DNA of 64,000 nucleotides from Agrobacterium tumefaciens (GTDB lineage Bacteria; Pseudomonadota; Alphaproteobacteria; Rhizobiales; Rhizobiaceae). Below the pieces are notes generated by a model. It was not told where the DNA came from. It made no database searches and worked only from the letters and a program-made list of their open reading frames with translations. How positions within the stretch are numbered: the first letter of the stretch is position 1; every line of letters starts with the position of its first letter. Of this stretch, positions 16,952 to 24,641 are shown piece by piece. The DNA lies in contig CP048470.1 in assembly GCA_025559845.1 (NCBI GenBank), positions 1,349,001-1,413,000 of the forward strand. The letters run 5' to 3'. Position numbers and translations under genes: made by a program.

Positions 16952-18193
16952 TTACAGGCCAAGCAGGCCGAAGATCGTGCCGGCGGACTTATAGCCCATG
17001 TACCATGTCAGGGCGCAGGTCAGAACGCCGAGGACCAGCAGCCAGCGTGGATAGCGATAACCACCCATCAGATCTTCACGTTTCCAAGCGGCGAACAGGA
17101 ATATGCTGAGGCCGATTGGAAGGATGAGGCCGTTGAGGCCGCCGACAAAGACCAGCATTGCTGCGGGAGGCGTGGTGATGAGCAGATAGCAGACAAGCGA
17201 GATGGCGATGAAAACAACGGTCGCCAGGTTGCGGGCGCGCTCGGTGATGTCCTGCTTGAAAATGGTGATGAAGGACACCGACGTGTAGGCCGCGCCGATG
17301 ACGCTTGTAATGGCTGCGGCCCAGAAGATGACGCCGAACAGTCTGTAACCAAGATCGCCAGCCGCGTGCTGGAAGGCCTGCGCCGCCGGGTTTGCCGCCT
17401 GGCTGGAGGTGTCGATGACAATGCCGCTGGCAACGACGCCGAGGATGGCAAGGAACAGGACATAACGCATGACGCCGGTGACGGCGATGCCCGTCAGAGC
17501 GGCGCGATTGACGGCCGGCAGGTTTTCGATGCCGACCATGCCGCGATCCAGCAGACGATGTGCGCCGGAATAGGTGATGTAGCCGCCGACCGTGCCGCCG
17601 ACAATGGTGGTGATGGTTGCGAAGTTGATGGTGTCGGGCAGGAAAGTCTGCCGGAAGGCATCACCGACTGGAGGCTGAGAAACAAAAGCGACATAGAGGG
17701 TGAGCGCGATCATCAGGATGCCTGCGAAGATGATGAAGCGATCGACCGCCATTCCGGCGCGTTTGGAAACAAAGATGGCAATGGAGAACAAGGCGCTGAT
17801 CGCGCCGCCGATCTTTGGATCAAGGCCGAAGATGGCATTGAGGCCAAGGCCAGTGCCGCCGATGTTGCCAATGTTGAAGAACAGGCCGCCAACGATGACG
17901 AGAATTGCAAGCAGATAACCGGAGCCGGGAATTGCAGCATTGGCAATATCGGAAGCACGCATGCGCGTCAGCGTCACGATCCGCCAGATATTCAATTGTA
18001 CGACAAAATCGATCAGGATGGACGCAAGAATACCGAATGCAAAAGCGGCACCCAATTGCGTGGTGAATGTCGCGGTTTGCGTGATGAAGCCAGGGCCGAT
18101 GGCCGATGTGGCCATCAGGAAGATGGCTGCCATCAAGGATGAACGCCGGGATCGTATGGTGTCGACGCTCTGTGCGAGCTTCGTTTGCTGCAT
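16952..18193 (-). CDS. NRAMP-superfamily transporter lacking canonical metal ligands
   Basis: A 413-residue membrane protein with about 11 hydrophobic segments and the NRAMP/LeuT-like fold. The first helix reads [22 protein letters not shown]. Metal-transporting NRAMPs have D-P-G-N here, so the metal-binding Asp and Asn are absent. The sixth helix region ([21 protein letters not shown]) also lacks the M-P-H motif. Such ycsG-like paralogues accompany pxpA/ycsF genes, and I infer that this one imports the operon substrate (5-oxoproline or a related organic compound) rather than Mn or Fe. It is the first gene of the operon, divergent from a GntR regulator. Confidence 0.85.
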   Translation of the reverse strand: MQQTKLAQSVDTIRSRRSSLMAAIFLMATSAIGPGFITQTATFTTQLGAAFAFGILASILIDFVVQLNIWRIVTLTRMRASDIANAAIPGSGYLLAILVIVGGLFFNIGNIGGTGLGLNAIFGLDPKIGGAISALFSIAIFVSKRAGMAVDRFIIFAGILMIALTLYVAFVSQPPVGDAFRQTFLPDTINFATITTIVGGTVGGYITYSGAHRLLDRGMVGIENLPAVNRAALTGIAVTGVMRYVLFLAILGVVASGIVIDTSSQAANPAAQAFQHAAGDLGYRLFGVIFWAAAITSVIGAAYTSVSFITIFKQDITERARNLATVVFIAISLVCYLLITTPPAAMLVFVGGLNGLILPIGLSIFLFAAWKREDLMGGYRYPRWLLVLGVLTCALTWYMGYKSAGTIFGLLGL

Positions 18194-18279
18194 GGATTTT
18201 CTCCCATCCTGTGCTGCGATCCGCCCCTCGCGGATGCTTTATGGAGGACAATCTTGTCGCGTTCTGCAAAATTGTCAAT

Positions 18280-18292
18280 ATTGTTCAACAAT
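18280..18292. promoter_or_regulatory. Candidate GntR operator (perfect inverted repeat)
   Basis: ATTGTT-C-AACAAT is a perfect 13-bp dyad in the AT-rich 265-bp gap between the divergent transporter operon and the gntR gene. It agrees with the short TTGT...ACAA-type sites bound by FCD-subfamily GntR regulators. It lies 87 bp upstream of the transporter start. No other strong feature is visible in the gap. Confidence 0.55.
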
Positions 18293-18458
18293 CATATCAT
18301 ATTGTTCTTTTAATATGCTTGTTTGTTGGACGTTGTGCTGAGTGTTTCATCACAATTTTGCGTGCTTTGCCCGGTGTTTGTGCTAATGGCAATCGTAACC
18401 GTGTCCGCAACCGCCGCCACGGTCTCCCGCACTGCCTTGTTATCTGGAAAGGAGCGTC

Positions 18459-19124
18459 ATGACGGAAACTGTGGAAGGTCTGCCGCTTGCCGATCGACTG
18501 GCCAAGGATATTCGCATTCTGCTGATCTCCGGTGAACTGAAGCCTGGCCAGCGTCTTTCCGAGGCAGCCTTCAGTGAGCGTTTTGACGTGTCACGTAATT
18601 CTTTGCGCGAAGCCTTTCGTCTGCTGACGAAGGACGGCCTTTTGCGTCACGAGGCCAACCGTGGCGTTTTTGTCGCCGTTCCTTCGATGGCATCGGTCAT
18701 AGACATCTACCGCGTGCGCCGCATGATCGAATCCGGTGCGCTGCGCCAGGCATGGCATAAACACCACGCGGTGAAGATCATGCGCAAGGCGGTCGAGGAA
18801 GCCAAGGTCAAGCGCGACCAGGCCGATTGGCACGGAGTTGGCAGCGCCAATATGAAATTCCATGCCGCCGTTGTTGATCTTCTCGATAGCGGAAGGTTGA
18901 GCGATTTTTACGAGCGGATCGCTGCGGAACTGCGCCTTTGTTTCGGGCTTTTGAAAGACCCCGAGATGCTTCACTCCCCTTTTGTGGACATGAACAACAA
19001 GATCCTTTCCCTCGTAGAAGAGGGGCGGACGGGTGAGGCTGGTGATGAAATGGACATCTACCTCAATCTTTCCGAGCGTACGGTTCTGAAGGCGTTGGAA
19101 CGTGCCGTGGAATACGCGTCCTGA
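18459..19124 (+). CDS. GntR family regulator, FCD subfamily
   Basis: A 221-residue regulator. An N-terminal winged helix (LAKDIRILLISGELKPGQRLSEAAFSERFDVSRNSLREAFRLLTKDGLLRHEANRGVFVA, about 12-70) precedes an all-helical FCD ligand-binding domain (DIYRVRRMIESGAL ... NMKFHAAVVDLLDSGRL ... MDIYLNLSERTVLKAL), in which Asp/His residues usually bind a metal and a carboxylate ligand. It is divergent from the NRAMP-like/pxp operon and is the probable repressor of it, with a pyroglutamate- or glutamate-like inducer as an inference. An AAAGGAGCGTC ribosome site precedes the ATG. Confidence 0.87.
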   Translation: MTETVEGLPLADRLAKDIRILLISGELKPGQRLSEAAFSERFDVSRNSLREAFRLLTKDGLLRHEANRGVFVAVPSMASVIDIYRVRRMIESGALRQAWHKHHAVKIMRKAVEEAKVKRDQADWHGVGSANMKFHAAVVDLLDSGRLSDFYERIAAELRLCFGLLKDPEMLHSPFVDMNNKILSLVEEGRTGEAGDEMDIYLNLSERTVLKALERAVEYAS

Positions 19125-19211
19125 CGATTTCCTGAAACGGCGCTGTCCGTTTGCCGGATTTTGCGTTCGACGTGATTGCCAAGTTTGCTGCGGTGCGTCA
19201 TCTATTCGGTT

Positions 19212-19799
19212 ATGACGCTTCGCGACCTTACCATTCTTGTCATAGATGAAAATGCGATCCGCGCCTCCATTATCGAGGAGGGCCTTCGCGAAGCCGGGCA
19301 TCACCGTGTCACCGTCATTCACGAGGTGCATGGCGTGGCGCGAACCATCGAGACGCTGCAGCCGGATGTGATCGTTATCGACCTGGAAAATCCCAATCGC
19401 GATATGATGGAGCACCTTTTTCAACTGACCCGCACGGTCGGGCGGCCGATCGCGATGTTTGTCGACCGGTCGGATACGGCGTCCATTGAGGCTGCGGTCG
19501 AAGCAGGCGTGTCGGCTTATATCGTCGATGGTCTGAAAAAGGAGCGCGTGAAGCCCATCCTTGATATGGCGGTTAGCCGCTTCAACGCGTTCAGCCGTCT
19601 GCAGCGAGAACTGGCCGATGCCAAATCGGCATTGGAGGACCGCAAGCTCATCGAACGTGCCAAGGGCATTCTGATGAAGATGCGTGGCCTTTCCGAGGAG
19701 GAGGCGTTTGCGCTGCTGCGCCAGACGGCAATGAATGAAAAGAAAAAAATCTCCGAGATTGCGCAAAGCGTGGTCACGGCTGCGGGTCTGCTGATGTAA
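19212..19799 (+). CDS. nasT: NasT: ANTAR-type antitermination regulator of nitrate assimilation
   Basis: A 195-residue protein with an N-terminal receiver-like domain (LTILVIDENAIRASIIEEGLR; D57 in VIVIDLENP) and a C-terminal ANTAR RNA-binding domain (about 130-190: ALEDRKLIERAKGILMKMRGLSEEEAFALLRQTAMNEKKKISEIAQSVV). NasT binds paired hexaloop hairpins in the leader of the nitrate operon and prevents termination; without nitrate it is sequestered by NasS. The gene directly precedes nasS, and a matching leader lies at 21310-21432. I start at ATG 19212; the frame continues upstream 12 codons without a family match. Confidence 0.93.
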   Translation: MTLRDLTILVIDENAIRASIIEEGLREAGHHRVTVIHEVHGVARTIETLQPDVIVIDLENPNRDMMEHLFQLTRTVGRPIAMFVDRSDTASIEAAVEAGVSAYIVDGLKKERVKPILDMAVSRFNAFSRLQRELADAKSALEDRKLIERAKGILMKMRGLSEEEAFALLRQTAMNEKKKISEIAQSVVTAAGLLM

Positions 19800-19832
19800 C
19801 GGCCGGACCGGCGACAATGTGGAGTGAACGGT

Positions 19833-21122
19833 ATGACTGGGCATGGAACGGAACCCGGCACGAGCGGCGATATAGCGAACGTTGCCTCTCCGGCGATCAT
19901 CGGTGACGACCGGCAGAGAACCTTGCGCGCCGGGTTCATTCCGCTTGTCGACGCTTCCGTTCTGATCGCTGCAGCTGAATTCGGTTTTGCAGAGCGCGAA
20001 GGGCTTGTTCTCGATCTCGTCAAGGATGTTTCCTGGGCCAATGTGCGCGATCGCCTGGCGTTCCGCCAGTTTGACATCGCCCATATGCTCTCGCCAATGC
20101 CTGTCGCTTCGATGCTTGAGCTCGGTTCGAACCCGTCACCAACTGTTACGCCCTTTTCATTGGGCAAAGGCGGTAATGCCATTACGCTATCGACGCGCCT
20201 GTTTGCGCGCATGAAGGCATTGACTGGAATTTCTGAAACGGCAGGAGCGCTCGACAACGCGCTTGCCTTGAAACGTGTTCTCGATGACATGCGGGCGAGG
20301 GGAGAGCCTCAGCCGACGCTTGGCATGACCTATCCATTTTCGTCGCATAACTACGAGTTTCGTTATTGGCTTGCTGCTGGAGGCATCCATCCCGATCACG
20401 ATGTGAAGCTTGTGGTCGTCCCGCCGCCCTTGACCTCGGACGCCTTGGCTGCAGGTGCGATCGATGGATTTTGTGTCGGCGCACCATGGAATATCGTTGC
20501 TGCCGAACGCGGTGTTGGCCGCATCGTCGCTGCCAAGCAGGATCTGTGGCCGTCGGCGCCGGAAAAAGTCATCGGTATGCGGCCGGAATGGGCAGATAGT
20601 CAGCAGGAAACGGTGTCCCGCCTTCTGCTCGCTCTCGATGCGGCCGCCATATGGTGCGACAAGCCGGAAAATCATGACGATCTTAGTAGAGCTTTGGCGG
20701 ATAAACGGTATATCGATGCACCCGAGAACATCATTCGTCGCGTACTTGCTGGAGAGTTCAGCATCGACAGCCTGGGCAATCAGCGGGTGATTGACAAGTA
20801 TTTCGTGTTTCACGAAGGTCACGCAAATTATCCCCGCCAGAGCCAGGCGCTTTGGATTTATAGCCAGATGATCCGGTGGGGGCAGGCCAGTTTTTCTGAA
20901 GCTGGCGTAAAGGCGGCGACATCCGCATATCGGCCGGACATTTATCGCCTGGCGCTCGGCGATGATGCCGCGCCTGAAGGCACTGATATCAGGATTGAGG
21001 GTGCAGAAGAAGGAGACCGTTTTCTCGATGGTTTCGTTTTCGATCCCGCCAAGATCGAGAGCTATGTTGACGGTTTTACTGTTCGCAGCACCGGAACGTC
21101 TGGGGCTGGCAGCGAGGTCTGA
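19833..21122 (+). CDS. nasS: NasS: cytoplasmic nitrate sensor
   Basis: A 429-residue NrtA/CmpA-like periplasmic-binding fold without a signal peptide, the hallmark of NasS. Conserved parts are LRAGFIPLVDASVLIAAAEFGFAEREGL near the start, the DIAHMLSPMPVAS loop, TYPFSSHNYEFRYWLAAGGIHPD and FCVGAPWN. NasS holds NasT inactive and releases it on binding nitrate or nitrite. It lies 33 bp after nasT, co-directional, and ahead of the operon it controls. The ATG at 19833 has GGAG 8 bp upstream; a GTG at 19824 is the alternative. The paralogue at 21500 is the secreted transporter version. Confidence 0.92.
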   Translation: MTGHGTEPGTSGDIANVASPAIIGDDRQRTLRAGFIPLVDASVLIAAAEFGFAEREGLVLDLVKDVSWANVRDRLAFRQFDIAHMLSPMPVASMLELGSNPSPTVTPFSLGKGGNAITLSTRLFARMKALTGISETAGALDNALALKRVLDDMRARGEPQPTLGMTYPFSSHNYEFRYWLAAGGIHPDHDVKLVVVPPPLTSDALAAGAIDGFCVGAPWNIVAAERGVGRIVAAKQDLWPSAPEKVIGMRPEWADSQQETVSRLLLALDAAAIWCDKPENHDDLSRALADKRYIDAPENIIRRVLAGEFSIDSLGNQRVIDKYFVFHEGHANYPRQSQALWIYSQMIRWGQASFSEAGVKAATSAYRPDIYRLALGDDAAPEGTDIRIEGAEEGDRFLDGFVFDPAKIESYVDGFTVRSTGTSGAGSEV

Positions 21123-21279
21123 TTGCCATCGCAAGCTGCGACCTGCGCAAAATTGAAGCGCCCTTTTCCATGGCGAGCACAAATTGCAGGCGGATATTTC
21201 TGCGATTAAAAAACAGGCATTGCTCCGATTCCGATAAATAACCCTTAAATGTCAATTGCTTATGAAAATTTGAAAAAAC
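21123..21279. other. Upstream control region of the nitrate operon
   Basis: The intergenic stretch before the sigma-54 promoter. Activator (NtrC-type) sites are expected 80-150 bp upstream of such a promoter, but I could not recognise a clear dyad. Confidence 0.35.
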
Positions 21280-21295
21280 TGGCACGCTCTTTGCT
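21280..21295 (+). promoter_or_regulatory. Sigma-54 promoter of nrtABC-nirBD-nasA-cysG
   Basis: TGGCACGCTCTTTGCT matches the -24/-12 consensus TGGCAC-N5-TTGC(T/A) without mismatch. Transcription should begin near 21305, giving a leader of about 195 nt before the nrtA start. Sigma-54 dependence implies nitrogen control (NtrC type) on top of nitrate control by NasS/NasT. Confidence 0.8.
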
Positions 21296-21309
21296 TCTAT
21301 AAAATCACA

Positions 21310-21432
21310 CCGGTCAACGGCGACCGGAGTAAAAGAAGCGCACGATAAGCGTTTTCCAAAGACATCGACGTCGCAAGGTTTTGCTGCCCGGAGCATCGTT
21401 CCGCAGGCGCAAGGACCGAGCGGCGTTTTTTT
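21310..21432 (+). promoter_or_regulatory. ANTAR-type antitermination leader with terminator
   Basis: The first hairpin, CCGGTC-AACGGC-GACCGG (21310-21327), has a six-base loop with A at position 1 and G at position 4, the ANTAR-protein recognition rule. A second candidate loop with the same rule, GAC-ATCGAC-GTC, lies at 21361-21372 but has only a 3-bp stem. A terminator follows: GCTGCCCGG (21383-21391) pairs, with one mismatch, to CCGAGCGGC (21416-21424) and is followed by seven T. NasT binding would stop terminator formation in the presence of nitrate. Confidence 0.75.
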
Positions 21433-21499
21433 ATTTTCAGGCTTTTTTCGCAAACGACAATGTCACGTCCCAAGCGTGGCCAGACAAGGGGAACATGCG

Positions 21500-22792
21500 A
21501 TGAAAACAATACTCTCGGGCTCCATCAGCCGCCGCACCATTCTGAAGACGACAGCCACTGCGGCACTCGTGACCGCGGCACGTGCGGCATTTCCCTCGGG
21601 CGCCTTCGCGGCCACCTCAACGCCGGAAGTCACGGGCGCAAAGCTTGGCTTCATCGCTCTGACCGATGCCGCGGCATTGATCGTTGCTTCGGAAAAAGGG
21701 TTGTTCGCCAAGCACGGCATGCCTGATGTCGAAGTTCTGAAACAGGCATCCTGGGGGGCAACGCGTGATAACCTGGTTCTCGGTGGTGCCGCCAACGGCA
21801 TTGACGGTGCACATATCCTCACGCCGATGCCGTACCTCATGCATACCGGCAAGGTAACGCAAAACAACGTGCCGGTGCCGATGACGATCCTGGCACGGCT
21901 GAACCTCGACAGTCAGGGGATCTCTGTTGCGAAAGAATATGCAGAGACAGGCGTGCAGCTCGACGCCTCGAAGCTGAAGGCTGCTTTTGAGAAAAAGAAG
22001 GCCGAGGGCAAGGAAATCAAGGCCGCCATGACGTTCCCCGGTGGTACTCATGATTTGTGGATTCGCTACTGGCTGGCCGCTGGCGGCATCAATCCAGACA
22101 AGGACGTTTCCACGATCGTCGTTCCGCCACCGCAGATGGTTGCCAACATGAAGGTTGGCAACATGGACGTTTTCTGTGTGGGCGAACCCTGGAACGAACA
22201 ACTCGTCAATCAGGGCATTGGCTTTACAGCCTGTACCACCGGTGAGCTTTGGAAAGGACATCCCGAAAAAGCTTTGGGTATGCGCGCAGACTGGGTCGAG
22301 AAGAACCCGAACGCCACCAAGGCGTTGCTCATGGCCGTTCTGGAAGCCCAGCAATGGTGCGACAGCATGGACAACAAGGAGGAGATGTCGACTATCCTTG
22401 GCAAGCGCCAATGGTTCAATGTTCCGCCCAAGGACGTGCTTGGTCGCCTGAAAGGCAACATCAATTACGGCAACGGCCGTATTCTCGAAAACACAGGCCT
22501 GCAGATGAAGTTCTGGCAGGACCATGCCTCTTATCCGTTCAAGAGCCATGATAGCTGGTTCATTGCCGAAAACGTTCGCTGGGGAAAATTCGCGCCCGAC
22601 ACGGACATCAAGGCTCTGGTTGACCAGGTCAACCGCGGGGATCTGTGGATGGAGGCCGCCAAGGAACTTGGCGTGTCCGATCTTCCGCAGTCCGCGTCAC
22701 GCGGCAACGAAACCTTCTTCGACGGCAAGGTTTTCGATCCAGACAACCCGTCCGCCTATCTCGACAGTCTTTCCATCAAGGCGGCCTCCTGA
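21500..22792 (+). CDS. nrtA: NrtA: nitrate ABC transporter substrate-binding protein
   Basis: A 430-residue periplasmic nitrate/nitrite-binding protein. The N-terminus MKTILSGSISRRTILKTTATAALVTAARA is a twin-arginine (Tat) signal. The mature part has the NrtA/CmpA fold (KLGFIALTDAAALIVASEKGLFAKHGMPDVEV; THDLWIRYWLAAGGINPD; VFCVGEPWNEQ) and parallels NasS closely, suggesting duplication. It is the first structural gene of the operon and lies behind the sigma-54 promoter and antitermination leader. ATG at 21500 follows AAGGGGAACATGCG; an upstream ATG at 21476 lacks a signal-peptide start. A strong hairpin follows the stop. Confidence 0.93.
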   Translation: MKTILSGSISRRTILKTTATAALVTAARAAFPSGAFAATSTPEVTGAKLGFIALTDAAALIVASEKGLFAKHGMPDVEVLKQASWGATRDNLVLGGAANGIDGAHILTPMPYLMHTGKVTQNNVPVPMTILARLNLDSQGISVAKEYAETGVQLDASKLKAAFEKKKAEGKEIKAAMTFPGGTHDLWIRYWLAAGGINPDKDVSTIVVPPPQMVANMKVGNMDVFCVGEPWNEQLVNQGIGFTACTTGELWKGHPEKALGMRADWVEKNPNATKALLMAVLEAQQWCDSMDNKEEMSTILGKRQWFNVPPKDVLGRLKGNINYGNGRILENTGLQMKFWQDHASYPFKSHDSWFIAENVRWGKFAPDTDIKALVDQVNRGDLWMEAAKELGVSDLPQSASRGNETFFDGKVFDPDNPSAYLDSLSIKAAS

Positions 22793-22805
22793 GGAGGAGT
22801 CGTGG

Positions 22806-22845
22806 CCTCGCCCCTCACTCGCCGATGGCAAGGTGAGGGGCGAGG
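22806..22845 (+). repeat. Intercistronic hairpin between nrtA and nrtB
   Basis: CCTCGCCCCTCAC (22806-22818) and GTGAGGGGCGAGG (22833-22845) form a perfect 13-bp GC-rich stem with a 14-base loop. It has no T-run. I infer an mRNA-stabilising or partial-attenuation element that raises binding protein over permease, as in many ABC operons. Confidence 0.65.
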
Positions 22846-22878
22846 TCCCAGTCACAACTGAAATCCAGAGGAATTGCC

Positions 22879-23772
22879 ATGTCCGCATTGGCCCGTAAAT
22901 TCAAGGAAGAGCCGCAGCAATCGACTGCGCAGAAAGCAAATGTCGTGACCTTGTCGGCGAAGCCGGCGCAAAGGATTCATCTGCGAAAGTGGGGCGCAGC
23001 AGCAACGCGAAACGTCGTGCCGCCGCTTGTCGTGCTCGCTCTGTTGCTTGGCATCTGGCAGTTGCTCTGTTCCGCCCCCGGCGCGTCTTTGCCACCTCCA
23101 AGCCAGGTTTTCGAGGAAAGCTACGACCTGATCGTATCGCCGTTCTTCAATTTTGGTTCGCAGGATATCGGTCTCGGCTGGCGTGTGCTCGTATCACTTC
23201 AGCGTGTTGCCTATGGGTTCGGGCTTGCGGCCGTGGTCGGTGTCGTCGTCGGTGCGGTCATTGGTCAATCGATCTGGGCCATGCGCGGTCTCGACCCGAT
23301 TTTTCAGGTGCTGCGCACGGTGCCGCCGTTGGCCTGGTTGCCCCTATCGTTGGCTGCGTTTCAGGACAGCAATCCGTCTGCGATCTTTGTTATCTTCATT
23401 ACCTCGATCTGGCCGGTGATCATCAATACCGCCGTTGGTGTTCGCAATATTCCGCAGGACTACCGCAACGTTGCGCAGGTTCTGCGTCTCAACCAGCTGG
23501 AGTTCTTCTACAAGATCATGCTGCCTTCGGCGGCACCCTACATCTTCACCGGCCTGCGGATCGGCGTCGGCCTTTCTTGGCTCGCCATCGTTGCGGCTGA
23601 AATGCTGACGGGTGGTGTGGGTATCGGTTTCTTTATCTGGGACGCTTGGAATTCGTCGCGCCTGCCCGACATCATCGTGGCTCTCGCCTACATCGGTGTT
23701 GTCGGCTTCCTGCTCGACAAGCTGGTTGCCGCGCTTGGCAAGATCATCACTCGCGGCGCGTCGGCACATTGA
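22879..23772 (+). CDS. nrtB: NrtB: nitrate ABC transporter permease
   Basis: A 297-residue inner-membrane permease with about six hydrophobic segments and the binding-protein-dependent transport (BPD_transp_1) region. NrtB-type landmarks are VLRTVPPLAWLPLSLAAFQDSNPSAIFVIFITSIWPVIINTAVGV and FFYKIMLPSAAPYIFTGLRIGVGLSWLAIVAAEML (the EAA loop that contacts the ATPase). The N-terminal 50 residues are polar and cytoplasmic. It lies between nrtA and nrtC and is co-transcribed with them. Nitrate rather than taurine or sulfonate specificity is inferred from the adjacent nitrite and nitrate reductase genes. Confidence 0.92.
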   Translation: MSALARKFKEEPQQSTAQKANVVTLSAKPAQRIHLRKWGAAATRNVVPPLVVLALLLGIWQLLCSAPGASLPPPSQVFEESYDLIVSPFFNFGSQDIGLGWRVLVSLQRVAYGFGLAAVVGVVVGAVIGQSIWAMRGLDPIFQVLRTVPPLAWLPLSLAAFQDSNPSAIFVIFITSIWPVIINTAVGVRNIPQDYRNVAQVLRLNQLEFFYKIMLPSAAPYIFTGLRIGVGLSWLAIVAAEMLTGGVGIGFFIWDAWNSSRLPDIIVALAYIGVVGFLLDKLVAALGKIITRGASAH

Positions 23773-23839
23773 GGAGCCAGCATTCCAGGGAAACGGGAAT
23801 CCAGTTTTCCATATGGAATTGCCTCACAGGAGATTTCAA

Positions 23840-24637
23840 ATGAACGCTTATCTCAAACTCGATCATATCGACAAATATTTTGACAAAGGCGGCTCCCGTG
23901 CCGACGTGCTGAAGGGCATCAACCTCACCATCGACAAGGGCGAGTTCGTTTCTGTCATCGGCCATTCGGGCTGCGGCAAGTCTACGATGCTGAACCTCAT
24001 TGCAGGTCTAACCAAGGTTTCAGCAGGTGCAGTGCTTCTGGAAAATCGCGAGGTCAATGAACCGGGGCCGGAGCGCGCCGTCGTGTTCCAGAACCACAGC
24101 CTTCTGCCCTGGCTTTCGGTTTACGAGAACGTCAATCTGGCAGTCGAAAAAGTCTTCAGCAGAAGCAAGACGAAAGCCGAGCGTCACGATTGGGTCATGC
24201 GCAACCTCGACCTCGTGCAGATGGCGCATGCGAAGGACAAGAAACCGTCTGAAATCTCCGGCGGCATGAAGCAGCGTGTCGGTATTGCGCGTGCGCTGGC
24301 AATGGAGCCGAAAATCCTGCTGCTCGACGAGCCGTTTGGTGCACTCGATGCGTTGACACGCGCGCATCTTCAGGACGCGGTCATGGAAATCCACGCCCGT
24401 CTCGGCAACACGATGGTGATGATTACTCACGATGTTGACGAGGCCGTGCTGCTTTCCGACCGGATCGTCATGATGACAAATGGACCTGCTGCCCACATCG
24501 GTGAGGTGCTGGAGGTACCGTTGGCCCGACCACGCAACCGCATCGAGCTTGCATCCGACAAGACCTATCTCAAATGCCGCGAAGCCGTGTTGAAGTTCCT
24601 CTACGAACGTCACCGCTTCGTCGAAGCCGCGGAGTAA
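23840..24637 (+). CDS. nrtC: NrtC/NrtD-type nitrate transporter ATPase
   Basis: A 265-residue ABC ATPase: Walker A GHSGCGKST near 42-50, Q-loop VVFQNHSLLPW, signature SEISGGMKQRVGIARALAM, Walker B ILLLDEPFGALD and the H-loop MITHDVDEAVLL. It is the single-domain form, without the C-terminal solute-binding extension found in cyanobacterial NrtC, so it resembles NrtD in length. It energises uptake through NrtB. The ATG at 23840 follows an AGGAGATTTCAA site; longer in-frame starts overlap nrtB and are dismissed. nirB starts 4 bp after its stop. Confidence 0.93.
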   Translation: MNAYLKLDHIDKYFDKGGSRADVLKGINLTIDKGEFVSVIGHSGCGKSTMLNLIAGLTKVSAGAVLLENREVNEPGPERAVVFQNHSLLPWLSVYENVNLAVEKVFSRSKTKAERHDWVMRNLDLVQMAHAKDKKPSEISGGMKQRVGIARALAMEPKILLLDEPFGALDALTRAHLQDAVMEIHARLGNTMVMITHDVDEAVLLSDRIVMMTNGPAAHIGEVLEVPLARPRNRIELASDKTYLKCREAVLKFLYERHRFVEAAE

Positions 24638-24641
24638 ACCA

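Noticed and set aside
16910..18142. Long plus-strand ORF (410 codons) opposite the NRAMP-like gene
   Set aside because: It is an antisense shadow in GC-rich DNA: the minus strand gives a clean membrane protein, while this frame yields a low-complexity acidic protein without family features.
18591..20084. Minus-strand ORF of 497 codons across gntR and nasT
   Set aside because: It spans two well-supported plus-strand genes and the gap between them; the translation is rich in H/R/Q and resembles no family.
22806..22845. nrtA-nrtB hairpin considered as transcription terminator
   Set aside because: There is no T-run, and nrtB-nrtC downstream must be transcribed from the same promoter; kept as an mRNA-processing element instead.
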